Below are positions 43,545 to 55,214 of a stretch of 64,000 bases of DNA, piece by piece. The notes under the pieces were generated by a model. It saw only the letters and a list, made by a program, of their open reading frames with translations, made no database searches and had not been told where the DNA came from. This DNA is from Nitrospirota bacterium (GTDB taxonomy: Bacteria > Nitrospirota > Thermodesulfovibrionia > Thermodesulfovibrionales > UBA6898): the NCBI GenBank assembly GCA_003252075.1, contig QKDO01000113.1, forward strand, positions 29,506 to 93,505. Reading direction: 5' to 3'. The first letter of the stretch is position 1; every line of letters begins with the position of its first letter. Position numbers and translations under genes: made by a program.

Positions 43545-43913
43545 TCAGCAAGAATACTCTGCTTCGTCCTGAGGCGAAATCATGATCGCAGCCCAGATCG
43601 ATGCAGGATCCGGATCGATTCCCTCGATCCCGTCAGGAAATGTTTGCATGAACATCTCCCTGTTTTTGAGATATCTGATGACCAGTGCGTCCTTCAGATC
43701 GATGGATATTTCACGAATGATGCCATGAGGATCTCCCGTCTCACATATCGATCGCACCACGTCATTGATCTGCACCCGGTAGGTATCGAGCAAGGCTACA
43801 TTCGTCTCCTCGTCCCGGCCTCGTGCCCGTTTGATCGCCTCTGTAACGCTGTCAGGCCCCAGAAGACTTTTCATCGCTTGAACACTCGCACTCAAGATAT
43901 CATCGGCCTTCAT
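43545..43913 (-). CDS. Uncharacterised 122-residue protein upstream of rng
   Basis: I do not recognise this gene. It starts MKADDILSASVQAMKSLLG and is mostly alpha-helical and acidic, with a stretch ISIDLKDALVIRYLKNREMF and a C-terminal Cys. No membrane segment or signal peptide. It ends about 30 bases before the ATG chosen for the next gene and overlaps that gene's alternative TTG start. The set of two small genes plus rng forms one unit, 65 bases downstream of ychF. Confidence 0.7.
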   Translation of the reverse strand: MKADDILSASVQAMKSLLGPDSVTEAIKRARGRDEETNVALLDTYRVQINDVVRSICETGDPHGIIREISIDLKDALVIRYLKNREMFMQTFPDGIEGIDPDPASIWAAIMISPQDEAEYSC

Positions 43914-43978
43914 ATTACGCTTTTCATTTCCCTATCCAATTGTATCAAAACATACCAATAGTACAAGCACTTGAGCCG

Positions 43979-45064
43979 CTACACATTGAACCTGAAATTT
44001 ATTATATCGCCATCCCTGACTTCATAGGTCTTCCCTTCGAGTCTGAGCTGTCCTTTCTCCCGTGCTCCTGACATCCCTCCCTGGGCAACAAAATCGTCGT
44101 AAGAGACCACCTCGGCGCGGATAAAACCGCGTTCAATGTCAGAGTGTATTTTCCCCGCGGCAAGCTGGGCGTTCATGCCTTTGCTGATCGTCCATGCGCG
44201 GACCTCATCCTCCCCACAGGTAAGGAAAGATATGAGCCCGAGCAGATCATATGATACATGGATCAATTTGTTGAGGGCAGGCTCCTCGATGCCAAGGTCA
44301 TCAAGAAACGCTCTGGCCTCTCCCGCAGAAAGCTGGGCTATTTCCATCTCGATTTTACCGCAGAGGCTTATTACCTTGACCTGTTTCCCCTGATATAAAG
44401 ACTGCAGTTCTGTAATCTGTTGAGATGCTCCTTCCGTGTTCAGATCAGCCTCGGAGATATTCAGCGCAATGACCTCCGGCTTTATGGACATGAACTGAAG
44501 GTGACGCATGGATTTTTCTTCTTCCTCTGAAAATTCAATATCCCTCAGGGGCTTTTCCTGCTCAAGAGCATTCTTGCATTTGAGGAGAACCCTCTTCTCT
44601 GTTTCCTCGGGTTTCTTCCCCCGCTTCATTCCCTCATCCATTCTCTGAAGCCTCTTGTCAACGAGTTCTAGATCACCAAAGACCATTTCGAGTTCCAGAG
44701 TTTCTGCATCCCTGCGGGCATCAAGAGACTCGAGCGGGTGGACGATCTCTTCATCCGCAAATCCCCGCACCACATGAACAACTGCGTCGGCATCCTTGAT
44801 GAGATCGAAGACCTTGCGGTTCTGATCCATGTCTCCCTTCGTTAGACCGATATAGTCAATGTATTCTACTGTTGCATAGGTTATCTTTTTGGGTCTATAG
44901 ATCTCAGCAAGCTTGTCAATACGCACATCAGGCACTTTGACCACTCCCATATGCGCCTCAGCGTTCATGGTCGGATAGACCGTGGTCTCAAGATTCTGTC
45001 CCGTGAGTGCATTGAAGATCGTGGTTTTTCCAGTGTTGGCAAGGCCGATGATAGCTATCTTCAC
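43979..45064 (-). CDS. ychF: Redox-regulated ATPase YchF (Obg-like)
   Basis: OLA1/YchF-type P-loop ATPase that binds ribosomes. Walker A is GLANTGKTT at the N-terminus. The usual GTP-specifying NKxD is replaced (ALNISEADL), as expected for the ATP-preferring YchF. A coiled-coil insert is at about 130-190 and a TGS domain closes the protein, ending DGDIINFRFNV. It has 361 residues. It is divergent from argS. Confidence 0.96.
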   Translation of the reverse strand: MKIAIIGLANTGKTTIFNALTGQNLETTVYPTMNAEAHMGVVKVPDVRIDKLAEIYRPKKITYATVEYIDYIGLTKGDMDQNRKVFDLIKDADAVVHVVRGFADEEIVHPLESLDARRDAETLELEMVFGDLELVDKRLQRMDEGMKRGKKPEETEKRVLLKCKNALEQEKPLRDIEFSEEEEKSMRHLQFMSIKPEVIALNISEADLNTEGASQQITELQSLYQGKQVKVISLCGKIEMEIAQLSAGEARAFLDDLGIEEPALNKLIHVSYDLLGLISFLTCGEDEVRAWTISKGMNAQLAAGKIHSDIERGFIRAEVVSYDDFVAQGGMSGAREKGQLRLEGKTYEVRDGDIINFRFNV

Positions 45065-45209
45065 AAAACTTCTCCTCTGTCATACATAAATGTTTGATAT
45101 TATACACAATATCTGCTGATATGTTTCTTTTCATTTCATTCGCAATAAGAAAGTCCGGAAAACCAGCGACAGTGCCTGTCCGGTGTCCGAACCATCCGTA
45201 AACATACTG

Positions 45210-45239
45210 TTGACATTCAGAAGAAACGGCATTTACACT
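45210..45239 (+). promoter_or_regulatory. Probable promoter of argS, nearly leaderless
   Basis: A perfect TTGACA (45210-45215), an 18-base spacer and TACACT (45234-45239). Only 8 bases separate the -10 from the argS ATG at 45248, so transcription would start almost at the start codon. No Shine-Dalgarno sequence is present. Confidence 0.6.
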
Positions 45240-45247
45240 GTATCTCC

Positions 45248-46888
45248 ATGAAGAGAGATGTTGCAGCACTTTTGGTAGAGGCCCTCGATGCGCTCCATGT
45301 GTCGACGCGTCAGCCCTTTGAGATAGAGGTGCCCCGTGAGGAATCGTTCGGCGACCTTTCGACGCCCGTTGCCATGGGACTGGCAAAAGTCCTGAAAAAA
45401 CCACCCAAAAAGATAGCAGAAGATATTGCCAGCAGACTGAAAAACAGCGGTATCCTCGAAAAGATCGAGATTGCAGGTCCGGGGTTCATCAACTTTACCT
45501 TTACAAAATCATACCTATACTCCTCGCTAGAGCAGCTTCTCAGAGCAGAGAAGTCATATCTGCGTGAAAATATCGGCGAAGGAAAAAGGGTTCTCGTCGA
45601 GTTTGTAAGCGCAAACCCGACCGGACCTCTTCATATCGGTCATGCACGCGGTGCAGCAGTGGGTAACGCACTGTGCAACCTCCTTGAAGAATCAGGGTTC
45701 AGGGTTGATCGCGAGTATTACCTCAACGATGCCGGAAGGCAGGTAAAACTGCTCGGACTTTCGGTTTATGCGAGGTATCAGCAGATGCTCGGCAGCGACG
45801 TGACATTTCCTGAGGATGGTTACCGCGGACAGTATATTGATGATGAAGCAGCAGCGCTCCTTGCTGAGACCGGAGAGAGGTACAAGGGGGCTCGTTTTGA
45901 TGCGTGCGGTCTTGATATTACATCATGGACCTATAAAAGAATGCTTGTGCTGATCGGGAGAGATCTCAGGCGATTTGGTGTAAAGGAGTTCGACTCTTGG
46001 GTGAGTGAAAAAGAGATATTTGCGAAAGGAGCGGTCACGAGTGCAATCGACGCCCTTAAACAGAAAGGATTCATCTATGAGCACGACCACGCTGTCTGGT
46101 TCCGCTCAACAGCGTTCAAGGATGACAAGGACAGGGTCGTCATCAAACGTGATGGGGAATATACCTATTTTGCGTCAGATATCGCCTATCACAAAAACAA
46201 GCTGGACAGGGGGTATGACATCATTATCGATGTCTGGGGTGCAGACCACCATGGTTATATATCCAGGATCGAATCGGTAATGCAGGCCTTCGGCTACGAT
46301 ATTACGAAGTTCAAGGTTATCCTTGTCCAGATGGTCAATCTCTTGAAGCATGGAGAACCATTTCAGATGTCAAAACGGGCAGGCACCTTTGTCACACTGA
46401 GCGACATGATCAACCTCGTTGGTGCAGACACCACCAAGTTCATCTTTCTCACCAGAAAAGCCGACAGCCATCTGGACTTTGATCTGGACGTCGTGACCGC
46501 GACCTCTGCGGAAAATCCCGTCTTTTACGTACAATATGCTAACGCACGGATCAGCAGCATACTTGCCAATGCTCCGGGACAAGGGATCGAGGCGGGGCAT
46601 GGAACAGATCTGTCACAGCTCACAGCACCTGCGGAACTTAGCTTGATAAAGAAACTTCTCACATACCCCATGGTCCTGGAAAACGCGGCCCGCTCTTTTG
46701 AACCCCACCGGATAACATTCTATCTGCAGGAACTGGCGGGAATGTTCCATACCTATTACCATAACCACAGGGTCATTGGTGACGACCCTGTTCTGTCTCG
46801 TGCGCGTCTTTCTCTTTGCAGAGGCGTAAAAATTGTATTGAGCGACGCGTTGGGCATTCTGGGTGTCAGCGCTCCCGAAAAAATGTAA
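45248..46888 (+). CDS. argS: Arginyl-tRNA synthetase
   Basis: Class I synthetase charging tRNA-Arg. The HIGH motif is in PLHIGHARGAAVGNA. The C-terminal half of the core has FQMSKRAGTFVTLSD in the KMSKS position. An N-terminal additional domain (about 1-110) and a DALR-type anticodon-binding domain (about 430-546) complete it. The 546 residues are normal. Confidence 0.97.
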   Translation: MKRDVAALLVEALDALHVSTRQPFEIEVPREESFGDLSTPVAMGLAKVLKKPPKKIAEDIASRLKNSGILEKIEIAGPGFINFTFTKSYLYSSLEQLLRAEKSYLRENIGEGKRVLVEFVSANPTGPLHIGHARGAAVGNALCNLLEESGFRVDREYYLNDAGRQVKLLGLSVYARYQQMLGSDVTFPEDGYRGQYIDDEAAALLAETGERYKGARFDACGLDITSWTYKRMLVLIGRDLRRFGVKEFDSWVSEKEIFAKGAVTSAIDALKQKGFIYEHDHAVWFRSTAFKDDKDRVVIKRDGEYTYFASDIAYHKNKLDRGYDIIIDVWGADHHGYISRIESVMQAFGYDITKFKVILVQMVNLLKHGEPFQMSKRAGTFVTLSDMINLVGADTTKFIFLTRKADSHLDFDLDVVTATSAENPVFYVQYANARISSILANAPGQGIEAGHGTDLSQLTAPAELSLIKKLLTYPMVLENAARSFEPHRITFYLQELAGMFHTYYHNHRVIGDDPVLSRARLSLCRGVKIVLSDALGILGVSAPEKM

Positions 46889-46907
46889 TTATCCGGTTAA
46901 TTATGAG

Positions 46908-46937
46908 TTGACAGCATACTATCTGTCCTGTTTAAAT
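46908..46937 (+). promoter_or_regulatory. Probable promoter of ilvE, nearly leaderless
   Basis: TTGACA (46908-46913), an 18-base spacer and TTAAAT (46932-46937), followed by only 8 bases before the ilvE ATG at 46946. No Shine-Dalgarno sequence is seen. Confidence 0.6.
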
Positions 46938-46945
46938 AATCTCCA

Positions 46946-47860
46946 ATGATTCAGAAGTGTGATAAAATCTGGATGGATGGGAAGCTCGTTGACTGGGACA
47001 GGGCAACGGTTCATATCCTTACACATACCTTGCACTATGGCCTTGGCGTGTTCGAGGGCATTCGTTGCTACAAAACTGAAAAAGGCTCTGCCATCTTCCG
47101 CCTTGACGAGCATATTGACAGGCTTTTCTCCTCATCACATATTTTTAACATTGCGATCCCATATTCAAAAGAAGAAATTCGCAAGGCTATTATCAATACC
47201 GTTCATGCGAATAAACTCAGAGAGTGCTATATCAGGCCGCTTGTATACATCGGCTGCGGCGCCATGGGGCTCTATCCCAAGGGTAACCCGATCAGTGTAG
47301 CAATCGCCGTATGGCCCTGGGGTGCTTACCTCGGTGATGAAGGGCTGGAGAAAGGCATAAAGATAAAAGTTTCGTCCTTCACCAGGAATCACGTGAACTC
47401 ATCAATGACACGTGCCAAGGTCTGTGGCTACTACGTCAATTCACAGATAGCAAAGATAGAGGCTATTTCCTGCGGTTATGATGAAGCCCTGTTCCTGGAC
47501 CCGGAAGGATATGTTTCCGAGGGAAGCGGGGAGAACATTTTCATCGTGCGAAACAACAGGATAAAGACGACTCCCGTTACGACAATCCTTGAAGGTATCA
47601 CCAGGGACAGTATCATCACGGTCGCCCGGGACAACAAGATACCAGTGCTTGAGGAACGTTTCACCCGGGATGAGATCTATATTGCGGATGAGGCCTTTCT
47701 TACGGGTACCGCTGCGGAAGTTACCCCGATCAGGGAGATTGACGGCAGACGGATCGGTATTGGCAGCCGCGGCAAGATCACAAAAAAACTTCAGTCGATA
47801 TTCTTTGACATCGTAAAGGGGCGAAACAAGAAGTATGATTCCTGGCTGAGCAGAATTTAG
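46946..47860 (+). CDS. ilvE: Branched-chain amino acid aminotransferase
   Basis: PLP class IV transaminase interconverting Leu, Ile and Val with their keto acids. The N-terminal [16 protein letters not shown] is characteristic. The PLP lysine is in [26 protein letters not shown] and the C-terminal [15 protein letters not shown] complete the signature. It has 304 residues. It ends at a strong bidirectional terminator. Confidence 0.96.
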   Translation: MIQKCDKIWMDGKLVDWDRATVHILTHTLHYGLGVFEGIRCYKTEKGSAIFRLDEHIDRLFSSSHIFNIAIPYSKEEIRKAIINTVHANKLRECYIRPLVYIGCGAMGLYPKGNPISVAIAVWPWGAYLGDEGLEKGIKIKVSSFTRNHVNSSMTRAKVCGYYVNSQIAKIEAISCGYDEALFLDPEGYVSEGSGENIFIVRNNRIKTTPVTTILEGITRDSIITVARDNKIPVLEERFTRDEIYIADEAFLTGTAAEVTPIREIDGRRIGIGSRGKITKKLQSIFFDIVKGRNKKYDSWLSRI

Positions 47861-47880
47861 CATTCAGCTCCACTTCGCGC

Positions 47881-47918
47881 AAAAAAAAAGCCCCCTGATT
47901 CTTCAGGGGGCTTTTTTT
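47881..47918. terminator. Bidirectional intrinsic terminator between ilvE and c7 cytochrome
   Basis: AGCCCCCTGA (47889-47898) pairs with TCAGGGGGCT (47903-47912) around a TTCT loop, flanked by a run of nine A on the left and seven T on the right. It serves both convergent genes. Confidence 0.95.
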
Positions 47919-47933
47919 AAGACCAAATAAAGA

Positions 47934-49964
<2,031 letters not shown>

Positions 49965-49997
49965 CGGTCTGCCCTTACCCCAAGAAAGAGATTAGCC

Positions 49998-51536
49998 ATG
50001 CTTACCGATAAAATATTGGTCCTTGATTTTGGCTCACAATACACACAGCTTATCGCGCGGAGGATTCGCGAGGGCAAAGTCTATTCTGAAATATTCCCGT
50101 TCAATGCTCCCATGGAGAAGATCCGGGCATTCAACCCGAAAGGCATAGTCCTTTCCGGTGGTCCTTCTAGTGTTTATGACAAAGGAGCTCCTGCTCCTGA
50201 CCTTGCGGTATTTAAACTCGGGATTCCGGTCCTTGGAATCTGTTATGGCATGCAGTTGATGGCACATCATCTGTCTGGTAAAGTTGCCCGCTCAAGCAAA
50301 CGAGAATACGGCAGCGCTGAGCTGATCGTCGATGATGACGCGGACTTCCTCTGGGGCATATCCCAGAAGTCCAAGGTCTGGATGAGTCACGGTGACAGGA
50401 TAGAAAAACTCCCGAAAGGTTTTTCCGTTATCGCTCGTACGGCCAATTCGCCGGTTGCCGCAATGGCTGATGCCCAAAGACATTTTTACGCCCTTCAGTT
50501 TCATCCTGAAGTCGTACATACTGACGAAGGTACCCGCATCCTGCACAATTTCGTTTATACTATCTGCGGGTGCAGACCTACATGGGAGATGTCGTCGTTC
50601 GTCGAGTGGTCTACCACAGCTATTCGCCAAATGGTAGGCAGGAAAAAGGTGGTTTGCGCACTGAGTGGTGGTGTTGACTCCTCAGTGGTTGCACTTCTGG
50701 TGCATAAGGCTATCGGCGAAAAACTTACCTGCATATTCGTAGACAATGGTCTGCTGCGGAAAGGCGAGGCCGAAAAAGTAAAGAAGACCTTCGAAGGTCA
50801 CTTTCGTTTGAAGCTCATCCATATCGATGCCCGGAAACGTTTTCTGCATAAGCTCAAGGGAATCACGGACCCCGAGAAGAAACGAAAAATAATCGGCAAT
50901 GAGTTCATAGCGGTTTTTGAGGAGGAGGCGAGGAAAATACGAGGTGCGGAATTTCTTGCCCAGGGAACGCTCTATCCTGATGTTATTGAGAGTGTCTCGT
51001 TCAAGGGCCCTTCTGCGGTGATCAAGAGCCACCACAATGTCGGGGGACTCCCGGAGGTGATGCAACTCCAGCTCATTGAGCCGCTGAGGGAGCTATTTAA
51101 GGATGAGGTAAGAGTTCTCGGAGAAGAGCTCGGGCTTTCCGAAGAGATCTGCTGGCGGCATCCGTTCCCTGGCCCCGGGCTGGCCATCCGCTGCATCAGT
51201 GATATAACAGAGAACAAGCTGAACATACTTAGGGAAGCTGATGCAATCGTGTTGGAGGAGATAAAGGCGGCTGGTCTGTATCGTGAGATATGGCAGGCCT
51301 TTGCCGTCATTCTTCCGATCAAGAGTGTCGGGGTCATGGGTGACGAACGCACCTATGAGAATGTGGTCTCTGTCAGGGCAGTAACAAGCCTTGACGGCAT
51401 GACTGCCGACTGGGCGAAGCTGCCCTACGAGGTAATGGGAAGCATCTCGAACAGGATCATCAATGAAGTCAAAGGCGTAAACAGGGTCGTCTTCGACATT
51501 ACCTCAAAACCCCCCGGGACAATCGAATGGGAATGA
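49998..51536 (+). CDS. guaA: GMP synthase (glutamine-hydrolysing)
   Basis: Aminates XMP to GMP. The glutamine amidotransferase domain (1-190) has the nucleophile Cys in GICYGMQ and His/Glu in [10 protein letters not shown]. The ATP pyrophosphatase loop SGGVDSSV lies near 220. The dimerisation domain ends KPPGTIEWE. It has 512 residues. It completes the guaB-guaA pair. Confidence 0.98.
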   Translation: MLTDKILVLDFGSQYTQLIARRIREGKVYSEIFPFNAPMEKIRAFNPKGIVLSGGPSSVYDKGAPAPDLAVFKLGIPVLGICYGMQLMAHHLSGKVARSSKREYGSAELIVDDDADFLWGISQKSKVWMSHGDRIEKLPKGFSVIARTANSPVAAMADAQRHFYALQFHPEVVHTDEGTRILHNFVYTICGCRPTWEMSSFVEWSTTAIRQMVGRKKVVCALSGGVDSSVVALLVHKAIGEKLTCIFVDNGLLRKGEAEKVKKTFEGHFRLKLIHIDARKRFLHKLKGITDPEKKRKIIGNEFIAVFEEEARKIRGAEFLAQGTLYPDVIESVSFKGPSAVIKSHHNVGGLPEVMQLQLIEPLRELFKDEVRVLGEELGLSEEICWRHPFPGPGLAIRCISDITENKLNILREADAIVLEEIKAAGLYREIWQAFAVILPIKSVGVMGDERTYENVVSVRAVTSLDGMTADWAKLPYEVMGSISNRIINEVKGVNRVVFDITSKPPGTIEWE

Positions 51537-51601
51537 ATAAAAGCATACCAGCGACACGCAGCTAACGATGTGTTTCTGACCTGGCGCGTTCCAGAAAAAC
51601 T

Positions 51602-52489
51602 ATGGATATCAAGAAATATCTTCACGAAAAGCGGGACCTCGTAGACACATTCTTGAAAGAATACTACAGAAATCCGCATACGCCTCCTGTCCTGCAGGAA
51701 GCAATGCGCTATTCTCTCTTTGCTGGTGGCAAACGCGTCCGTCCCGTCCTTGCCCTCGCCGCCTATGAGACCTGCGGAGGCGACCCTGCCGATATCGTAC
51801 CCTATGCGTCGACACTCGAGCTGATCCACACCTATTCACTCATCCATGATGACCTGCCTTCCATGGATAACGATGACCTGCGTCGAGGCAAACCCACAAA
51901 TCACAAGGTATTCGGAGAGGCAATCGCCATTCTCGCGGGAGACGCACTGCTTACCGATGCGTTTGCCATCCTGTCGGATCCCTCCCTCTCATCCAGGATC
52001 ACGCCGCTCAGACTGTTGCTTGCACTGAGAGAGGTCGCCCTTGCCTCGGGGCTCGATGGCATGGTAGCGGGACAGGTTCAGGATATTCTCTCTGAAAAAA
52101 AGGAGCCCGATACGGAAACGCTGCATTTCATCCATACCCGTAAGACCGGTGCCCTGCTCAGGGCATCCGTTCGCATGGGACCCATCCTGTTCGGCAGCGA
52201 TCAAGAGATCCTCGAAGCATTGAGCATGTATGGCGAGCATGTCGGCCTTGCCTTCCAGGTGATCGATGATATCCTGGATATCGAAGGCGTCACCGAGGAA
52301 CTCGGGAAGATGGTAGGGGGAGACGAAAAGATTAAGAAAATGACATACCCGCGTCTGTATGGCTTGCACAAATCAAAGGAAATAGCGGAAAATCTTATTG
52401 CCAATGCACATGCAGCGCTTTCGCTCTTCTCTTCTGAGGCTGACACGCTCAGAAAGATAGCGGATTATGTTCTTACAAGGAGGAGCTGA
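51602..52489 (+). CDS. ispA: Polyprenyl (farnesyl/geranylgeranyl) diphosphate synthase
   Basis: Condenses IPP with allylic diphosphates. The first aspartate-rich motif is DDLPSMDNDDLRRGKPTNHK and the second DDILDIEG. The 295-residue length and first-motif spacing fit the short-chain IspA type. Its stop overlaps the dxs start as TGATG, and the ispA-dxs-tlyA order is very common. Confidence 0.95.
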   Translation: MDIKKYLHEKRDLVDTFLKEYYRNPHTPPVLQEAMRYSLFAGGKRVRPVLALAAYETCGGDPADIVPYASTLELIHTYSLIHDDLPSMDNDDLRRGKPTNHKVFGEAIAILAGDALLTDAFAILSDPSLSSRITPLRLLLALREVALASGLDGMVAGQVQDILSEKKEPDTETLHFIHTRKTGALLRASVRMGPILFGSDQEILEALSMYGEHVGLAFQVIDDILDIEGVTEELGKMVGGDEKIKKMTYPRLYGLHKSKEIAENLIANAHAALSLFSSEADTLRKIADYVLTRRS

Positions 52490-54363
52490 TGGTCCTTGAC
52501 AGAATTTCTTCTCCCGACGACCTGAAAACCCTTACTGCCGACGAACTCACCGCGCTTGCCCAGGAACTCAGGACCCTGATCATACGAACTGTTTCTGCGA
52601 ATGGCGGACATCTTGCATCAAACCTCGGCATTGTCGAAATAACCATCGCGCTCCATTATGTTTTTCATTCGCCTGAGGACAAGATCGTCTGGGATGTTGG
52701 CCATCAGTCATATGCCCATAAGGTCCTCACCGGAAGAAAGAATCTTTTTTCATCCATCAGAAAATATCAAGGGATCTCGGGGTTTCCGAAAATATCAGAA
52801 TCACTTCATGATCCTTTTGGAACTGGCCACAGCTCAACTTCTATTTCTGCTGCTTTGGGCATCCTCGAGGCTAGGGACAGAAACCATAAAGATTGCAAGG
52901 TGATCGCCGTGATTGGTGACGGTGCGCTTTCAGGCGGATTGGCCTTTGAAGGGTTGAACAACGCAGGACATTTAAAAAAAGACCTCATTGTCGTCCTGAA
53001 TGACAACGAAATGTCTATATCGCCGAACGTGGGGGCACTGTCATCATACATGAACAGAATACTCACGGACGAACGGTACCGGAGGTTCAAGAAAGAGACA
53101 AAATCTTTCCTTGAAAGCATACCTCGCCTTGGCGGTCAGGTTGCGAAAATAGCGCAGAAGGCAGAGGAGACCTTGAAAGGCATACTGCTTCCCGGCATGC
53201 TTTTTGAGGAGCTTGGCTTCGACTATATCGGTCCTATTGACGGCCACGACATCGAACAGCTTATCGAAACCCTGAAGAGGATAAAATCATCCACCTCGCC
53301 TACCCTAGTCCATGTCATTACGAAAAAAGGCAAGGGATACGAGTTTTCTGAAAAAGATCCGTGCGTGTTCCATGGCGTCGGTCCTTTTGAGGTGGAAACA
53401 GGATCCCCGATAAGCATAGGGGCTGTCAGCTACAGTGCAGCCTTTGGCAGGTGTCTGTCCACGCTTGCCGAAAAAGACTCCCGCATTATCGCCATTACTG
53501 CAGCGATGAAAGAAGGAACCGGGCTTGATTGTTTTGCTGAACAGTTTCCCAATCGGATCTATGATGTCGGCATCGCAGAACAGCATGCTGTCACCTTTGC
53601 CGCCGGACTGGCATCAGGAGGTCTCAGGCCTGTTGTTGCTGTCTACTCGACCTTCCTTCAGCGCGCGTATGATCAGATCGTCCATGATGTTTGTCTGCAG
53701 AAGCTCCCGGTTGTCTTTGCCATTGACCGCTGCGGCTTCGTCGGGGAGGATGGGCCGACGCATCACGGGGTATTTGATATATCTTTTCTGAGACACATCC
53801 CAAACCTCATGGTTCTTGCGCCGAAGGACACCGATGAGCTGATGCTTATGCTTGCATGGGCCCTGGATCATGACGGTCCTTCAGCCATCAGATACCCGCG
53901 GGGAATAGCTCCGCATCTTGCCTCGCCAAGCGTCCCTATTTCTCTGGGCAGAGCCGAAATGCTGAGAGACGGCTCTGATGTTGTTTTCATGGCGGCAGGC
54001 AACACGGCATTTGCAGCGATCAGGGCTGCGGAACGCCTCGAGACTGTGGACATTCATGCTGCTGTTGTCAATGCACGCTTTATAAAACCGCTCGACCGTG
54101 ATCTCATTCTGAACATCACTTCCCGCGTCCCCAGGATCATAACGATAGAGGAAAATGTACTACAGGGAGGCTTTGGCAGTGCTGTCATGGAATGTCTTGC
54201 TGATGCCGGAAAGTTCTCTGTTATGGTAAAAAGGGTCGGGATCCCCGATTTCTTCGTTGAACAGGGTGGCATGGAACGCTTGAGGGCCATATACGGACTT
54301 GACGAAGACGGTCTCTACGAGACAGCCCATGCCTTTACCAAAGAGCCTTTTCTGATTTCTTAA
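52489..54363 (+). CDS. dxs: 1-deoxy-D-xylulose-5-phosphate synthase
   Basis: Thiamine diphosphate enzyme that starts the MEP isoprenoid pathway from pyruvate and glyceraldehyde-3-phosphate. TPP-binding residues are in VIGDGALSGGLAFEGLNNAG. The catalytic Glu region is DVGIAEQHAVTFAAGLA. The C-terminal transketolase domain starts near 495. It has 624 residues. AGGAG within the end of ispA serves as ribosome-binding site. Confidence 0.98.
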   Translation: MVLDRISSPDDLKTLTADELTALAQELRTLIIRTVSANGGHLASNLGIVEITIALHYVFHSPEDKIVWDVGHQSYAHKVLTGRKNLFSSIRKYQGISGFPKISESLHDPFGTGHSSTSISAALGILEARDRNHKDCKVIAVIGDGALSGGLAFEGLNNAGHLKKDLIVVLNDNEMSISPNVGALSSYMNRILTDERYRRFKKETKSFLESIPRLGGQVAKIAQKAEETLKGILLPGMLFEELGFDYIGPIDGHDIEQLIETLKRIKSSTSPTLVHVITKKGKGYEFSEKDPCVFHGVGPFEVETGSPISIGAVSYSAAFGRCLSTLAEKDSRIIAITAAMKEGTGLDCFAEQFPNRIYDVGIAEQHAVTFAAGLASGGLRPVVAVYSTFLQRAYDQIVHDVCLQKLPVVFAIDRCGFVGEDGPTHHGVFDISFLRHIPNLMVLAPKDTDELMLMLAWALDHDGPSAIRYPRGIAPHLASPSVPISLGRAEMLRDGSDVVFMAAGNTAFAAIRAAERLETVDIHAAVVNARFIKPLDRDLILNITSRVPRIITIEENVLQGGFGSAVMECLADAGKFSVMVKRVGIPDFFVEQGGMERLRAIYGLDEDGLYETAHAFTKEPFLIS

Positions 54364-54461
54364 TTCCCTGTCCAGAGAGGGTCTTTCCCTGCGATGTTCT
54401 CACGAAAACCTCGTTTTTCATTATAATAGAAGAAAACAGTATCTGCTCGCACACAGAGTAC

Positions 54462-55214
54462 ATGAAACAAAAAGAAAGGCTCGATAAGATAATTGTTGAC
54501 AGAGGAATCGTGAAGAGCAGGGAGCGGGCAAAAGCGCTGATTATGGCCGGACATGTGCTTGTCGACAGACAGAAAGTCTCCAAGGCCGGAGCGCTCATTC
54601 CTATCGATGCAGACGTTGTCCTGCAGGAAAACGATATCCCGTATGTCAGCCGGGGCGGCATAAAGCTCGCTGCGGCACTGGAAATTTTTAACGTAAACCC
54701 TTCCGGTAAAACCGTCATGGACATCGGGTGCTCTACCGGCGGCTTCACGGATTGTGTGCTTGAGCGGGGCGCGGCAAAAGTATACGCGGTAGATGTGGGA
54801 TATGGACAACTGGACTGGTCATTGAGAAACAACCGCCGGGTCATTCTCTACGAAAAAACAAATATCCGTTACCTTGAAAAAGAACGCATCCCGGAAACAG
54901 TCGATCTCATCGTGATTGACGTGTCGTTTATCTCCCTCACCAAGGTGCTTCCCCGAGTGCACGATTTTTTGCATGACAGCGGGGATGTGATTGCACTTAT
55001 AAAGCCTCAGTTCGAGCTGGACAGAAAAATGGTAGAAAAAGGAGGCATCGTCAGGAATGAGACAATGCGTCTCTCTGCCGTGAACAGAATATGTGAATTC
55101 TCAGAGGCTTCAGGACTTTCCGTCATCGGTATCTGTGACTCTCCTGTTCCCGGACAGAAGGGTAATAGAGAATATTTCATTCACCTCAGGAGAAAAGATC
55201 TTGGAAGAGTCTAG
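54462..55214 (+). CDS. tlyA: TlyA-family rRNA (cytidine-2'-O)-methyltransferase
   Basis: S4-domain plus FtsJ-like methyltransferase. The S4 RNA-binding domain covers about 1-65 (RLDKIIVDRGIVKSRERAKA). The SAM site is DIGCSTGGFTDCVLERGA. The K-D-K-E tetrad is suggested by VIDVSFISLTKVLP and IKPQFE. It has 250 residues. In mycobacteria TlyA methylates 16S and 23S rRNA. A TATAAT (54422-54427) lies upstream and could give it its own promoter. Confidence 0.93.
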   Translation: MKQKERLDKIIVDRGIVKSRERAKALIMAGHVLVDRQKVSKAGALIPIDADVVLQENDIPYVSRGGIKLAAALEIFNVNPSGKTVMDIGCSTGGFTDCVLERGAAKVYAVDVGYGQLDWSLRNNRRVILYEKTNIRYLEKERIPETVDLIVIDVSFISLTKVLPRVHDFLHDSGDVIALIKPQFELDRKMVEKGGIVRNETMRLSAVNRICEFSEASGLSVIGICDSPVPGQKGNREYFIHLRRKDLGRV

